DNA of 64,000 bases from Pseudopyrenochaeta lycopersici (Eukaryota; Ascomycota; Dothideomycetes; Pleosporales; Pseudopyrenochaetaceae): assembly GCA_003313425.1 (NCBI GenBank), contig NHZP01000011.1:682001-746000 (forward strand), in the 5' to 3' direction. A program made the position numbers and the translations under genes. Of this stretch, positions 24,585-34,238 are shown in pieces (positions within the stretch are counted from its first letter, which is position 1; every line of letters begins with the position of its first letter). Below the pieces are notes generated by a model, which made no database searches, had not been told where the DNA came from, and worked only from the letters and a program-made list of their open reading frames with translations.

Positions 24585-26459
24585 ATGACTAATGAAAGAA
24601 ATGATCTACTTGGATATGGCAAAGGTCTAGCGCAAGAGTCAGAAGTGCAATCGGCAATTCCAGAAGAGCAGAATACCCGAACTGTCTCAACGGCGACTCC
24701 AGAACCTGCCGGCGACAAGTTCTCGCCCTGTGACCTATCTAAAGCCCACAGTATCTCCTCCGGCCTACCGCCCGAGATTTGGGATATTGTACAATCTGCG
24801 CCCGCGAAGTTCCCGCCCCAGTACTTCCTCGAAGTAAGCCGCGACTTGCTCGAAAATCCCAATAAAACAGCGTCATATCTTGCCCGTGCAGAGCTATCGT
24901 ATCAAAGCTTTACCGATGCTACGTTCAACCCAAATGCGAGGTCTTCGGAAGAATTGGCAGGCATCATCAAGCATCTTAGACCTGAGTGCCGACCGCAACT
25001 TGTCGAAGGCGGAATAGAGGGGTACGTGCTGGAGTGGACGGTGGTGCGAAAGCTGATCCCACGAAATCCGAAATTGGACGATACACTAATACAGACTTGT
25101 CACCTGTTTACTTCTCACGAAGACGTAATCGTTACCAGCGGAAACGGGAAGGTAGAAACCGTCAAAGCAGAGCGATACCTTGTTATCTACATACCACACG
25201 CCTCCTCGCCAGAGGGAATTCCATTCTACCACCCCAAAGTCCGAAGCCTAGCAATGTTGTACACATACGTCCCGGAGCACAACTTTTCAATATCAACACT
25301 TCCATCACCTGGTATCCTGTCCATCTACTATTCACTCTATCCTTCTTACCCGCTTGACAATAGGCTGTCAAGAACTGCGCTCAAGTTACTGGAAATTATC
25401 CACAAGCACTCGCGAGGAAATCACGCTGGATACAAAAAGCGTGTCCACCATGATCAAATCATCGGGCAGAAGACGTTCCAAGACACGTATGCGTACCTCA
25501 AGGGCAAGTATGCGAAGGTACTTATCAACGGGTGGGTCGAGCAGACTCCACCGGAGAAGCATGTATTCGAAGACTTGGGAATAGCTGCTTTCATCATAGA
25601 GCTATGGGTCAACATGTACGGGCCTGGACCTAATTCCAAAGAGAAAGGAGCAAGCGGCCCTGCAGTGGATGACGAAGTCAATAGTAGAGAGACGGAAGCG
25701 AAGAGGGAACAAGCAAAGCAAAGATTCCCCGGCTTCGTGGATATAGGCTGCGGTAACGGGCTTCTTGTATACATCCTCAACGCCGAAGGATGGCAAGGGT
25801 GGGGTTTTGATGCTCGCAAACGCAAAACTTGGGACACATTTCCTCCCCAATACGTCGACAAGCTCAAAGAGCTCCTTTTAGTCCCCAAGATCCTTCAATC
25901 TGACGAGGACATCGTCGACCCGATTATCGCCAATGCACCACCTTCCCAGGATGGCGTCTTCGAGTCTGGAACTTTCATCATTAGCAACCACGCTGACGAA
26001 CTCACGCCATGGACCCCTCTCCTTGGCTACCTCTCGTCCTCCCCGTTCATCGCAATTCCATGCTGTTCTCACGATTTCGGAGGAACACGGTTTCGCGCAC
26101 CTGCGTATTCTGAACATCTCACCTCGAACCCGAATGAAAAGCAGGTAAAAGGAAAGCAACCCTCTGCCTATGCAAGTCTGTGTTCTTGGGTATGCCACCT
26201 GACGGAGAGCGTGGGTTACAAAGTTGAAAAGGAGTTTCTGAGGATTCCAAGTACGAGAAATATTGCCATCCTAGGTAGACTCAACGAAGCCTTCAGTAAG
26301 GGGGGTACCAGTCGTGACGAGGGACTGGAAGAGAGATTGAAGTTTACAAGCGAGATCGTGGAGAAAGAGATGGGTGGGTCAACAACTACTGAGCAGGTGT
26401 TGAGGATGTGGATGAAGAGTGGTGGAGACTTGATGAAACCAGGGAAGGGGGGACATTAG
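24585..26459 (+). CDS. TRM44: tRNA (uracil-2'-O-)-methyltransferase Trm44
   Basis: A single exon of 624 codons. The first true ATG (24585) follows six non-ATG codons in the same frame. The AdoMet motif I reads FVDIGCGNGLLVYIL near residues 384-398, followed by GWGFDARKRKTWDTFPP. Late motifs include FIISNHADELTPWTPLL and AIPCCSHDFGGTRFRAP, which are characteristic of Trm44. The N-terminal half carries family blocks such as HPKVRSLAMLYTY and LSIYYSLYPSYP. The enzyme methylates the 2'-O of U44 in the variable arm of certain serine tRNAs and is thought to act in the cytoplasm. Length fits fungal homologues. No intron is needed and there are no frame problems. Confidence 0.93.
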   Translation: MTNERNDLLGYGKGLAQESEVQSAIPEEQNTRTVSTATPEPAGDKFSPCDLSKAHSISSGLPPEIWDIVQSAPAKFPPQYFLEVSRDLLENPNKTASYLARAELSYQSFTDATFNPNARSSEELAGIIKHLRPECRPQLVEGGIEGYVLEWTVVRKLIPRNPKLDDTLIQTCHLFTSHEDVIVTSGNGKVETVKAERYLVIYIPHASSPEGIPFYHPKVRSLAMLYTYVPEHNFSISTLPSPGILSIYYSLYPSYPLDNRLSRTALKLLEIIHKHSRGNHAGYKKRVHHDQIIGQKTFQDTYAYLKGKYAKVLINGWVEQTPPEKHVFEDLGIAAFIIELWVNMYGPGPNSKEKGASGPAVDDEVNSRETEAKREQAKQRFPGFVDIGCGNGLLVYILNAEGWQGWGFDARKRKTWDTFPPQYVDKLKELLLVPKILQSDEDIVDPIIANAPPSQDGVFESGTFIISNHADELTPWTPLLGYLSSSPFIAIPCCSHDFGGTRFRAPAYSEHLTSNPNEKQVKGKQPSAYASLCSWVCHLTESVGYKVEKEFLRIPSTRNIAILGRLNEAFSKGGTSRDEGLEERLKFTSEIVEKEMGGSTTTEQVLRMWMKSGGDLMKPGKGGH

Positions 26460-26721
26460 AGAAGACCATGGGTTACACTCACGTGGTTTCAAAGGATTGG
26501 CAGTACAGGTCACTCAGAAATGATCACTGAAGCTTATCGGGTATCATTGAGAACATGCTCGCCAAGAGTCGCAAAACTGACACTCAGACGAGCAATACAT
26601 TCGTAGTATCATCCTTCATTCGCCATGTACCACCATAACCGATCCCTTTTTGTGATGCAGTAAAAGTTCGACATGAAGATGAAACCGTATCTAATCATAT
26701 ACTCCTTGAAGTCTCAACTGC
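26460..26721. terminator. Shared 3' region of convergent Trm44 and eS10
   Basis: A 262-base convergent spacer. It must hold the polyadenylation signals of both genes; AT-rich stretches occur at 26,630-26,700. No exact signal can be assigned by eye. Confidence 0.35.
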
Positions 26722-27509
26722 TTAGGAAGGAGGAGCATCACCGCGTCCACGGCCCCGGCCAAAGCCACCACGGAACTCAGGCTTGAACTCGCCAGGCGCA
26801 CCGCCCTCGCCCTTCTCGCCCTGATCACGTCGTCGGTAGCCGTCACGGTCGCCGCCACGGTCACCGCCACGTCCGCCACGGCCTCCACCGCGCCTCTCCC
26901 GGTCGTCGCCGCCGAGCATGCCTCGGGGAGGAGCAGAGCGCTGCTGCTTGATGTGCGTCTGGGGCACAATCTCGGCTGGGAGGTGGAGCCATTCACGGAG
27001 ATAGTCGAGACCCTCAGGGGTGAGGGTGTAGTAGTAGTATTGCCACGAGAAGCGGGTCTTGAGGTAGCCGCGGGAAGTCAAAGACTGGCCTGTTCATGCA
27101 TTAGACCGGAAAGAGCGCCATACGGACACGACTACTGACAAGCCTTGATGACGTAAAGGTTCTTGGTGTCGATGTCGCCATGCTTGGGCTGGTTGAAGTC
27201 CTTCTTTGCGACGAGAACGCCCTCTGTGGTGACCGTGTGTCAGCCTGTCCTTATGTGCAGCAGAGCCGCAAAAATGTAAAGATTTGCCATAGCCATGGCT
27301 CGAATGGGTAGAAGGTTACTAACCTCGGAAGAGGTACCTGGAGGTCGTTATTAGCAAAAGTTCGGAAGAATTGACAGAAATCAAGTAAAGCTCAAGTCCA
27401 AGGAGAGATATTTTGTGCTAAACTCCAGAAAACTCTCGCCATAGCATTGACTGTTGTGTGGGTGGACTAACTCGTGAATCGCCTTGCGATCGGCCTTAGG
27501 GATAAGCAT
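26722..27509 (-). CDS. RPS10: 40S ribosomal protein eS10
   Basis: Four exons on the minus strand (27509-27472, 27337-27324, 27223-27140, 27089-26722) total exactly 168 codons, 167 residues. The protein starts [19 protein letters not shown], continues with [18 protein letters not shown] and [19 protein letters not shown], the plectin/S10 winged-helix domain, and ends in an RGG-rich tail ([14 protein letters not shown]). Exon 2 is only 14 nt, bounded by CAG before and GTTAGT after; without it the reading frame and the invariant YLFREG block are lost. eS10 sits in the beak of the small subunit near the mRNA entry. Intron-rich structure is usual for fungal ribosomal protein genes. It is transcribed divergently from the Sde2 gene. 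Confidence 0.95.
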
Positions 27510-27805
27510 CTTGACTGTTGCGAGAAATCTCGGTGGTGCTGCGATTAGTGGTGGTGGTCGATGAGGAAGTTCGTGATGGGTTGGCCATTTCGATAGAGGA
27601 GTGCGCGGGATGGCGCTAGTAAGCGAGAGCTCGGGCCAACCGACTGCCCAGCTTTCCGCCTCTCCCCGACAATCCAGGATTTGGATCTTCACTACACAAC
27701 TGCAAGCCCTTGTTCACGAGCGGATTCATTTGCGCGCGCACTCACGTCCCTCATAAATCTACAAAACTCCACCACACGATTTGCATTCGTCGCACAAGAA
27801 CCGCC
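27510..27805. promoter_or_regulatory. Bidirectional promoter of eS10 and Sde2
   Basis: Only 296 bases separate the start codons of a ribosomal protein gene and a splicing/genome-stability gene, so the two promoters are shared or abutting. No exact transcription factor site is claimed. Confidence 0.55.
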
Positions 27806-28624
27806 ATGGAATCCGCCACGCAGCCCCCGGTGACTGTTATTATCAATAGCATCAAAGGGCAGAACATCGCCTTCCCAGCGGCCAAAGATGCGTCTCTTGC
27901 CTCACTATACGAAACGCTTTATGACCGCGCGCCATGGATCCAGAACTCATCCTACATCCTTACGACCAACTCTCGTCGCGCTGTCAGCCATGGCACAACA
28001 CCCATCTCATCACTTCTCTCATCGCCATCGGATACCTTCCTCACGCTCCGCTTGACAGTTCCACTCTGTGGTGGAAAGGGCGGCTTTGGATCTATCCTGC
28101 GTGCTCAAGGTGGCCGCATGTCATCGCGCAAGAAGAAGCAAGGTGACGCAAACGGATCGTCTCGAAATCTGGATGGACGGCGACTTCGTACAGTCGCTGA
28201 AGCCAAAACACTCGCCGAGTATCTGGCGATCAAGCCGGAGATGGAGCAGCGAGAGAAGGAAGAGCGCCGCAAGAAGTGGGAAGATATTGTGGCAAGCACA
28301 GACAGAAAGCAGGATGAATTGTTGAACAGCAGAGGAACGGCTCGATTGGACGGCAAGTGGGTCGAAGATAAGGAGGAAGCCGAGAACAAGACAAGAGAGG
28401 CTATCGAAAAGATGCTGATGGCACAAAGGGAGAGCTCAGAGGAGGATGACGAGCAAGATGCCAAGCCCGCTGCCTCGGCATCCAAACCAGTCCAGCAACG
28501 AGCCATGTTCGGATGGGACGATGAAGATGACGAATTTATGAGTGACAGTGAGGAGGAAGAAGTCTCCGAGGAGGATGTCAATCAGCCCGAGTTCGAGGGT
28601 AAAGGCAAGGCAAAGGCAGCTTGA
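27806..28624 (+). CDS. SDE2: Sde2-type ubiquitin-fold splicing/genome stability protein
   Basis: Single exon, 272 residues from the ATG at 27806 (context CCGCCATGG). The first 90 residues form a divergent ubiquitin-like domain that ends in CGGKGGFGSILRAQGG. In Schizosaccharomyces pombe, deubiquitinases Ubp5 and Ubp15 cut Sde2 after the GG, exposing a lysine-starting C-terminal fragment that joins the spliceosome and promotes removal of selected introns. Here the cut would fall after Gly90 so that mature Sde2 starts at Lys91. The conserved RNLDGRRLRTVAEAKTLAEY block follows, then an acidic tail (DDEDDEFMSDSEEEEVSEED). The protein belongs to the nuclear splicing machinery and also protects telomeres and replication forks. 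Confidence 0.9.
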   Translation: MESATQPPVTVIINSIKGQNIAFPAAKDASLASLYETLYDRAPWIQNSSYILTTNSRRAVSHGTTPISSLLSSPSDTFLTLRLTVPLCGGKGGFGSILRAQGGRMSSRKKKQGDANGSSRNLDGRRLRTVAEAKTLAEYLAIKPEMEQREKEERRKKWEDIVASTDRKQDELLNSRGTARLDGKWVEDKEEAENKTREAIEKMLMAQRESSEEDDEQDAKPAASASKPVQQRAMFGWDDEDDEFMSDSEEEEVSEEDVNQPEFEGKGKAKAA

Positions 28625-29074
28625 GTGCTGATATTCGACAAATGATAATATGTTTGGGCACAGAACTGGTCTTTAGCGGCATGTTTAGGCGTCTTAGGAT
28701 AACGTTTATATTTCTTTAAGATACCCAATTTGACAACAATCCTGCTTTTCAGCGAACCGTCGACTGCATTTCTGATAAACAAAGGGCATACAAACCCTAC
28801 AAGGGATTTATGTGACCATGCACTAGGGGCACAGAGACTCTAACAGATAAGGGAGTGATTGGGGTGTACAATACGATGTCAAATCAAGATACCTATTTGG
28901 TGTGCACAAGCGGTGTTCGCCGACGGAGAACCTGCATATCAAGCGCGGGATGTTCCCGCACTAATGGTTCTCGGGCGTCCCGACTCGCGCATATCATGCC
29001 ATGCTTCAAGATGCCGAGCTACCCACCACTCTCTCTTTTGTACTGCTATCCCCTTCTTCCTGCATATTTGTACA
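28625..29074. other. Intergenic region before the M20 hydrolase
   Basis: No separate gene is supported. An open frame runs through the last part on the + strand (from 28859) into the hydrolase, but its upstream residues (including PIWCAQAVFADGEP) look like leader sequence, and the ATG at 29075 gives a better N terminus. Confidence 0.35.
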
Positions 29075-30651
29075 ATGACTTCAACTGGCAGTAGACTCAC
29101 CTCCGCAATTCGTATTGCCAGCAGACGGTACCCTGCGTTTAGAGCTGGTTGTGCTTCAATAGCTAGTGTGACTGCATGCAAGCAAGCTAGGAGCTTCTCA
29201 TGTACGCCAAGATGGCAGATTAGGACGAAAGAGATGGATGATGAATTGTTGAAAGATTTGAAAGTCAATCAAGGAAGGTTGATGGAAGATATTCATCACA
29301 CATGTCAGTGGGGAACAGGAGAAAGATGGGGAGAGTATGTTATTCAACTTCAATCAATGATACCGCGCAACACGCTAAGTGCAACAGAAAGCCTACAGAG
29401 ACAGGCATGTCCCGTCTCGCACTCTCGGATGCCGATAAATCCGCACGTGACTGGTTTGTCTCAACTACAGAAGCACTAGGATGCAAGGTGACCATCGATT
29501 CCATGGGAAATATCTTCGCCGTCCGGCCCGGCCTAAGGAATGATAAACCTCCAACGTTTGTAGGAAGCCATCTCGACACACAGCCCACTGGTGGCCGATA
29601 CGATGGCATACTCGGAGTTACTGCAGGTGTCGAGATGCTCAGAGTCCTGGCAGACAACTGGACCGAGACAGAGTATCCCGTTGGTGTAGTGAATTGGACA
29701 AATGAAGAAGGTGCCCGCTTCCCTAAATCCATGGTATCTTCGGGCGTTTGGTCAGGGGCAATACCTCTAGAAGATGCGCATAATTTGCGTGAGGTTCACC
29801 CTGGAACCGCAACTATGGCGTCCGAACTGAAGCGCATTGGGTATCTGGGAAGTACTCCAGCGAGCTATGAAGCAATACCAATGGCTGCGCATTTTGAGCT
29901 CCATATAGAGCAAGGCCCGCTGCTAGAGATGACCAATAAGAAGATTGGTGTTGTAACAGGTGTACAGGCGTACAAGTGGTTTACTGTCAACGTAAAGGGG
30001 AGGGATACGCACACGGGAACTACAGACTTGAAGTCTCGCGCCGACGCTCTCCTTACAGCGTCTAAAATGATCATTCACTCGCATCGTCTCGCGACTGCGA
30101 ACTCTGCATTGGCATCAACCGGCATCTTGAACTTGAGGCCTGGGTCTACGAATACCGTACCGGGGGAAGTGTCATTCAGCCTGGACATCCGAGCACCGAA
30201 AGACACCACGGTTGCAACGATGAGGGAGCTGGTTCTTCGGGACTTCCCGCGCATTGCAGCAGGCGAGGACGTGGACGGCTCAAACTACGGCTGCACCTCA
30301 GGTCTCCCCCTTACCGTGGAAATTGTGGAAGACTTCAGTAGCGCCGCGACGACATTCCACAGCGACTGCATATCTGCAGTCCGACAATCTGCTTCCTCTA
30401 TCGTCGGCCAGCAGTCTATCATGGAGATGACATCTGGCGCAGGCCACGACTCTGTCTACGCTTCTCAACGTTGTCCTACAAGCATGATCTTCGTGCCCTG
30501 CAGGGAAGGCGTGAGTCATAATCCCAGTGAGTTTTGTAAAGAAGAGGATTGTGCGCTAGGTGCACAGGTACTTTTACAGAGTGTCGTGAGGTTTGATCGA
30601 TTGAGAGATGAGAGGCGGATTAGTTGGAAACAGGAACCATATACGTTGTAG
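29075..30651 (+). CDS. M20-family amidohydrolase (N-carbamoyl-amino acid / ureidopropionase / allantoate type)
   Basis: Two exons, 29075-29334 and 29388-30651, give 507 residues; splicing joins GERWGE to KPTETGMSRLALSD, the usual junction in this family. Metal-binding and catalytic motifs are clear: GSHLDTQPTGGRYDGILG, NEEGARF and FELHIEQGPLLE, plus SGAGHDSVYASQ near the C terminus. These enzymes use two divalent metals to hydrolyse N-carbamoyl-amino acids, beta-ureidopropionate, allantoate or related ureido compounds; the sequence alone does not fix the substrate. The first 50 residues are Arg/Ser/Ala-rich without acidic residues (SAIRIASRRYPAFRAG), so a mitochondrial targeting peptide is possible. 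No pyrimidine- or purine-catabolism neighbour is present to settle the role. Confidence 0.88.
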
Positions 30652-31012
30652 CATTACATTCAGTGTCATGCTAGCTCGGATTTAGGATTCAAAATGTTCC
30701 ATTAATGGTTCGCGCTTGCAGACATGTTGTAGCTATATGATATCATCAGATTAAGGTGAATGTGTCCGCCTCGTTCTCTTTCCCAAAAACGCCCTCTCCT
30801 CGCATAAGGCCTTTCACAAAGGTATCCCCCTTACCTGCCATTTCTCCATCCTTTTTGCCTTTCGAAATACCTAAGGTACCGTTAAACCATGCAAGATAGC
30901 AATCACATCTCCTACTCCTACAGCGGCCCGTACCATTGCAAATCGACCACTCTGGAGAGTCACGAGCTTTCTCCTCGCGATGTCCGGCGCGTATTGGATG
31001 ACTTCACTAGTA
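30652..31012. other. Short intergenic region
   Basis: A convergent spacer of 361 bases between the hydrolase and the minus-strand hypothetical gene. No gene is seen; a 62-codon plus frame from 30889 overlaps the end of the hypothetical gene and has no features. Confidence 0.4.
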
Positions 31013-31717
31013 TTAATATTCTTGGAGTAAAACCCAGTCTGTGCTATCATCCTCTTCCACGGGTGACAAAGAGGTAAATGTTTTATAGTACATGTCGTGC
31101 ATGAACGCAGTGCTGGGACCGACTGGTGCGGTCCTGATATCGTCGTGATATAAAATGGTGTCTATAACGTCCTGTATCAATCTAATTTGCCATATTTGTT
31201 CCTGTCCTGCTTCATACAGGGGCCTTGCTAGGGTGTAGCGGTGGTTCGCATAAGGCCAACTTTTGCGATATGATTCTCGAGAATTCAAACAGTGGGCTGG
31301 ATTTTCCAAGAAGTTAGGGAGTTTGTACGATATTTTCTTTATAACTGTTGCATCAGTATCCACAACTTTGCCTCGCACATCAGCATCTTCTGGGTCGTTG
31401 GGTGGCGATGGCATATGCATACGACCACGGGGCTGCATCATACTTCCGCGCCACAATCCAGATATCTGCAACGCCAGAGCTGGGGGCATGATCCTAGGAG
31501 AACAGGCATATTTGAACGTCCGAGAAGAGTAAAAGGTAAGAAGATGCAAGTTCTCGTATTTTTCAATGAATCTCACTGAACCTCGAAACACGCTTACGGC
31601 TGGTTGGCGGTAGTCGGCGAAAGTGGTCGGAAATATATCGCCTGCGCAGCCGAGGAGGCCATGGCTATGACTCTTGGATCTCAGCAGCGCTGGTAAGTTG
31701 CGATTTGAGGCAGCCAT
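31013..31717 (-). CDS. Hypothetical protein, 234 residues
   Basis: One open frame on the minus strand, starting MAASNRNLPALLRSKSHSHG. No domain is recognised. The C-terminal 150 residues (containing GRMHMPSPPNDPEDADVRGK, SYKLPNFLENPAHC and EEDDSTDWVLLQEY) have a sober, protein-like composition, while residues 40-75 are less convincing and could be intronic: a GTAAGC donor lies after DYRQPA, but the downstream acceptor does not restore frame, so I keep the gene as one exon. A basic, arginine-rich start could be a mitochondrial signal. Function unknown; it could be a lineage-specific protein or a badly bounded gene. Confidence 0.45.
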   Translation of the reverse strand: MAASNRNLPALLRSKSHSHGLLGCAGDIFPTTFADYRQPAVSVFRGSVRFIEKYENLHLLTFYSSRTFKYACSPRIMPPALALQISGLWRGSMMQPRGRMHMPSPPNDPEDADVRGKVVDTDATVIKKISYKLPNFLENPAHCLNSRESYRKSWPYANHRYTLARPLYEAGQEQIWQIRLIQDVIDTILYHDDIRTAPVGPSTAFMHDMYYKTFTSLSPVEEDDSTDWVLLQEY

Positions 31718-32199
31718 CTTTCATTTGTAGGAGTTCTCAACGGTCGAATCCACGAGGGTTGTTCCACAGATATGGGTTCTTTGCCTGGCAGGTCTGGAGA
31801 TGGGAATCAGTCCTTCCATTCTCCAGTCAAAGTAAGTTCGGCAAATTGAGGATAGCGAGCTGGCTTAGCCGGGGCTTCGAGGATTGCCTTCCAAGCCACA
31901 AGGCTTTCCGGAGACAATGGCTGTGGATTTGTCATATTTCACTGCGCTCTCTGAACAGAAATCCATCAAAATACCAGCAGCCAGTACCCTGATAAGAATC
32001 ATGAATTTGTTGATGGGCTGTAGCCTCTATATACTTTGGTACGGAGGGGCAGCACCGTGGCTGTTCTTGGCAATGAAATGGTCGGGAGCCAACAACCTCA
32101 GCCTTGCAGATTGTTCTGAGCGTGTGTGCGTGACGAAAACATGCATTAGATCCCGAACGTCCAGACATCATAGTTCAATCCAGAAAACAAAGCAAAGGC
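31718..32199. other. Intergenic region
   Basis: About 480 bases between two minus-strand genes, presumably the promoter of the 234-residue protein and the 3' region of the deoxyribosyltransferase-like gene. Small plus frames here have no recognisable domain. Confidence 0.35.
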
Positions 32200-32715
32200 T
32201 CATTCAGCCTCTAGGCTTCTGGGTTTGTCCAGCTTCTCCAGCAGCCTCCTTTTAACCTCTTCCTCCAGCTCATCAAGTGAATTCAACAGCTCGATTCCAT
32301 ATCTCAAACATACCATCTGTACATTTCCTCTCTTATAAAAGCCTTCAGGGCAGCAAACAACTGCCTTGCCTGTTCCTGCATACATACCCAACTCGAGAAG
32401 CGCGATCGGCGTCAATGTGCCTGGGACAAAGTAGAATACAATCACATCAGCAACCTGTGCGTAGTCCATCTCCCACTCGACCTGCTCTCTGAATTTAGGG
32501 AATGCGATGTCTTCTACCCAGCTACTATCCCAGTCATCGCGACGAGGATTGAGAATGGTGACTGGGAGGTCGGAGAGCGATGTTGCCAGCCTAGTCTGCC
32601 AGTCTTTGGCGGGATCAGGCTGTATGGCTCCGTAGAGAATGACAGATGGTCTATCGACCTTTGGTCTGATAGGGGGTTTATGAATAATAACTTTTGATGG
32701 GGCAAAATCGGACAT
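32200..32715 (-). CDS. Nucleoside 2-deoxyribosyltransferase-like protein
   Basis: A 171-residue protein from the ATG at 32715 (MSDFAPSKVIIHKPP). The fold signature is a Rossmann-like strand/loop VILYGAIQPDPAKDWQ, then TILNPRRDDWDSSW, FREQVEWEMDYAQVADVIVFYFVPGTLTPIALLELG, with the conserved E-x-x-x-A-D and LLELG motifs of the nucleoside 2-deoxyribosyltransferase-like family (PF15891 type) common in fungi. Members resemble enzymes that cleave or exchange the N-glycosidic bond of nucleosides, but the fungal proteins are not characterised. The frame stays open for another 53 codons upstream into a transposon terminal repeat, so the longer start (32874) is likely an accident of the insertion. Confidence 0.8.
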   Translation of the reverse strand: MSDFAPSKVIIHKPPIRPKVDRPSVILYGAIQPDPAKDWQTRLATSLSDLPVTILNPRRDDWDSSWVEDIAFPKFREQVEWEMDYAQVADVIVFYFVPGTLTPIALLELGMYAGTGKAVVCCPEGFYKRGNVQMVCLRYGIELLNSLDELEEEVKRRLLEKLDKPRSLEAE

Positions 32716-32901
32716 TTTTGGTGTTGTGAACGACAGTCGCTGTCTAGTTTGCCAGCTGTAACCGTCCAGGCTCAGTTTAGGCTTCCGCACTAACGTACAT
32801 GGTAAGCGAGTGGCCCATGTAAGCGAGCGGGCCACCCCACCAACTTTGCGCACCTCTATAAGCGTCCTACTCAACCATAAAATTAATTGCTATTTAGATA
32901 T

Positions 32902-34172
32902 CTAGATGCTAGCTTCAGCAGCACCTATAGTATCTTTTTTATATGTGCGCGAGTTGTGCCCAGTCTCTCTGCATCTTTTACAGCGTGCTGGAGTCTTGCG
33001 GCTAGGTCCTAGTTGCCCTCTACTTTGGCGCAGTTCACGCTCTATTTGCCGCTCAACCTCTTGCTGAGTAAGTAAATCTTCTCCAGCTCCCTTTATTAAG
33101 ACTCCTCCTTTCTGAATCCGCCTTCTCTTGCGCTTCTTCTGCTGAGTTGCTGCCTCATTAGCTTGCTCAAGGCTAGCAATCCTATCCTCTATTAGCTCAG
33201 CTTTGTGTATCCCTACTATAGCCCCCTTCTTAAACCGACTAAACGCCTCAATAATTGAGGCTGGTGATGAGCTGTTATGCCGTCGAAGGCGATCGCTAAT
33301 TAGAGTAGATTGAGCCTCAAGCTCGCGTACGTTCCTTGGTGTTTGAGGCTCCCAGAGAGCTCCTAGCTGAGCTCCTAACTGAGCTCCTAACTGAGCTCCT
33401 AGCTGAGCTCCTTGCTGAGCTGCGAGTTGAGCTGCTGGTGATGGCGTACGCAGTTGAACATCTAGCTTTGACAAGACAACGTCTGGCTGGAGGGGGACAA
33501 GGCCTGCCCCTCGAAACGCTGAGCGTATATTTGCTGAAGTGAAAGCTTGATTAAAGGCTGCTTTAAAGGCAGGCAGAAATTCAAGCTTAGTAATGTGGTT
33601 GACGTGGGCCTTAATTAAGCTCTCTTAAAATTCAAGAGAGTGATGGCTCTCATAGCCATTAAGCATAGGCAGCTAATGCGCGCTTACTACCCTTGTCTCT
33701 GTGTGAGCATCAAAGTGCTTTAGCCACGCTACTCCAAGCTGATTAGTTGTCCAGCCATTATTACTGACTGAAATAGCCCAGTCGCGTGGAATAGCATCCT
33801 CCTGGTACCAGGCAGACAGGTGATACTGGCCAGCAAAGATTAGGAAGGGTGGGACCGTCCACTGCGCGCTGCTAGCAGCTTATTAGCCATATCACCTATA
33901 GCTGCGTACGTAGGCGGAAATCCACGCTGATCTAGATCAAGTATATAATTGACTATTACCTCCTCTTCTAGCTGGGTAAGCTTCTTTGAGTTGGGCTGGC
34001 AATCGCGTCGGGTAAGCACGCTAGCGCGGCGGCGCTGAAGCGTGGTTCGAGGGACTTCAAACGTCTGTGCAGCGACTCGCTCCGTCTGAATTTGATCTAG
34101 ATTAAGAGCTAAGATTGCGAGATTAACGTTAGCCTCGCGAGGAGCTAGTTGAGGTTGAATTGGTGGAGACAT
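32902..34172 (-). pseudogene. Fot1/pogo transposase remnant
   Basis: Two parts read on the minus strand. The N terminus (34172-33840) holds a psq-type helix-turn-helix (VAAQTFEVPRTTLQRR) and a CENP-B-type segment (EEEVIVNYILDLDQRGFPPTY). It breaks at KLLAARSGRSHPS and resumes in the late DDE_1 domain: GQYHLSAWYQEDAIP, NNGWTTNQLGVAWLKHFD, NGYESHHSLEF, then the long tail ending in a CCHC-like RCKRCRETGHNSRTYKKD (zinc-knuckle-like, one ligand lost). The catalytic DDE core in between is deleted, and stop codons lie at VVSAH* and SLEF* in positions where CAA/CAG is usual, consistent with RIP. It cannot make a working transposase. Confidence 0.85.
33349..33425. repeat. 12-bp tandem repeat inside the transposase remnant
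   Basis: Imperfect units of CTGAGCTCCTAA are repeated about six times. On the minus strand they encode repeated AQLG tetrapeptides. The unit length keeps the reading frame, which suggests slippage while the protein was still under selection. Confidence 0.75.
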
Positions 34173-34238
34173 AATTGATTGAAGTTGATGCGTTGCGCAA
34201 AGTTGGTGGGGTGGCCCGCTCGCTTGCCATGTACGTTA

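Larger units (their letters stand above)
32793..34236. mobile_element. Internally deleted Fot1/pogo DNA transposon (non-autonomous)
   Basis: Terminal inverted repeats begin ACGTACATGG at 32793 and end CCATGTACGT at 34236, and both sides carry TA (32791-32792, 34237-34238), the expected target duplication of Tc1/mariner-pogo elements. The right repeat is about 43 bp; the left is about 60 bp because a 17-19 bp segment (TAAGCGAGYGGSCC) is repeated. At 1,444 bp it is shorter than full Fot1-like elements (about 1.9-2 kb). The missing part is the centre of the transposase gene. It sits 77 bp upstream of the deoxyribosyltransferase-like start codon and may have replaced or altered that promoter. Confidence 0.85.

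Noticed and set aside
32716..32874. Longer N terminus for the deoxyribosyltransferase-like protein
   Set aside because: The extra 53 codons come from leader DNA and the transposon terminal repeat.
33345..33430. CRISPR-like array
   Set aside because: Short 12-bp tandem units without spacers inside a transposase gene in a eukaryotic genome.
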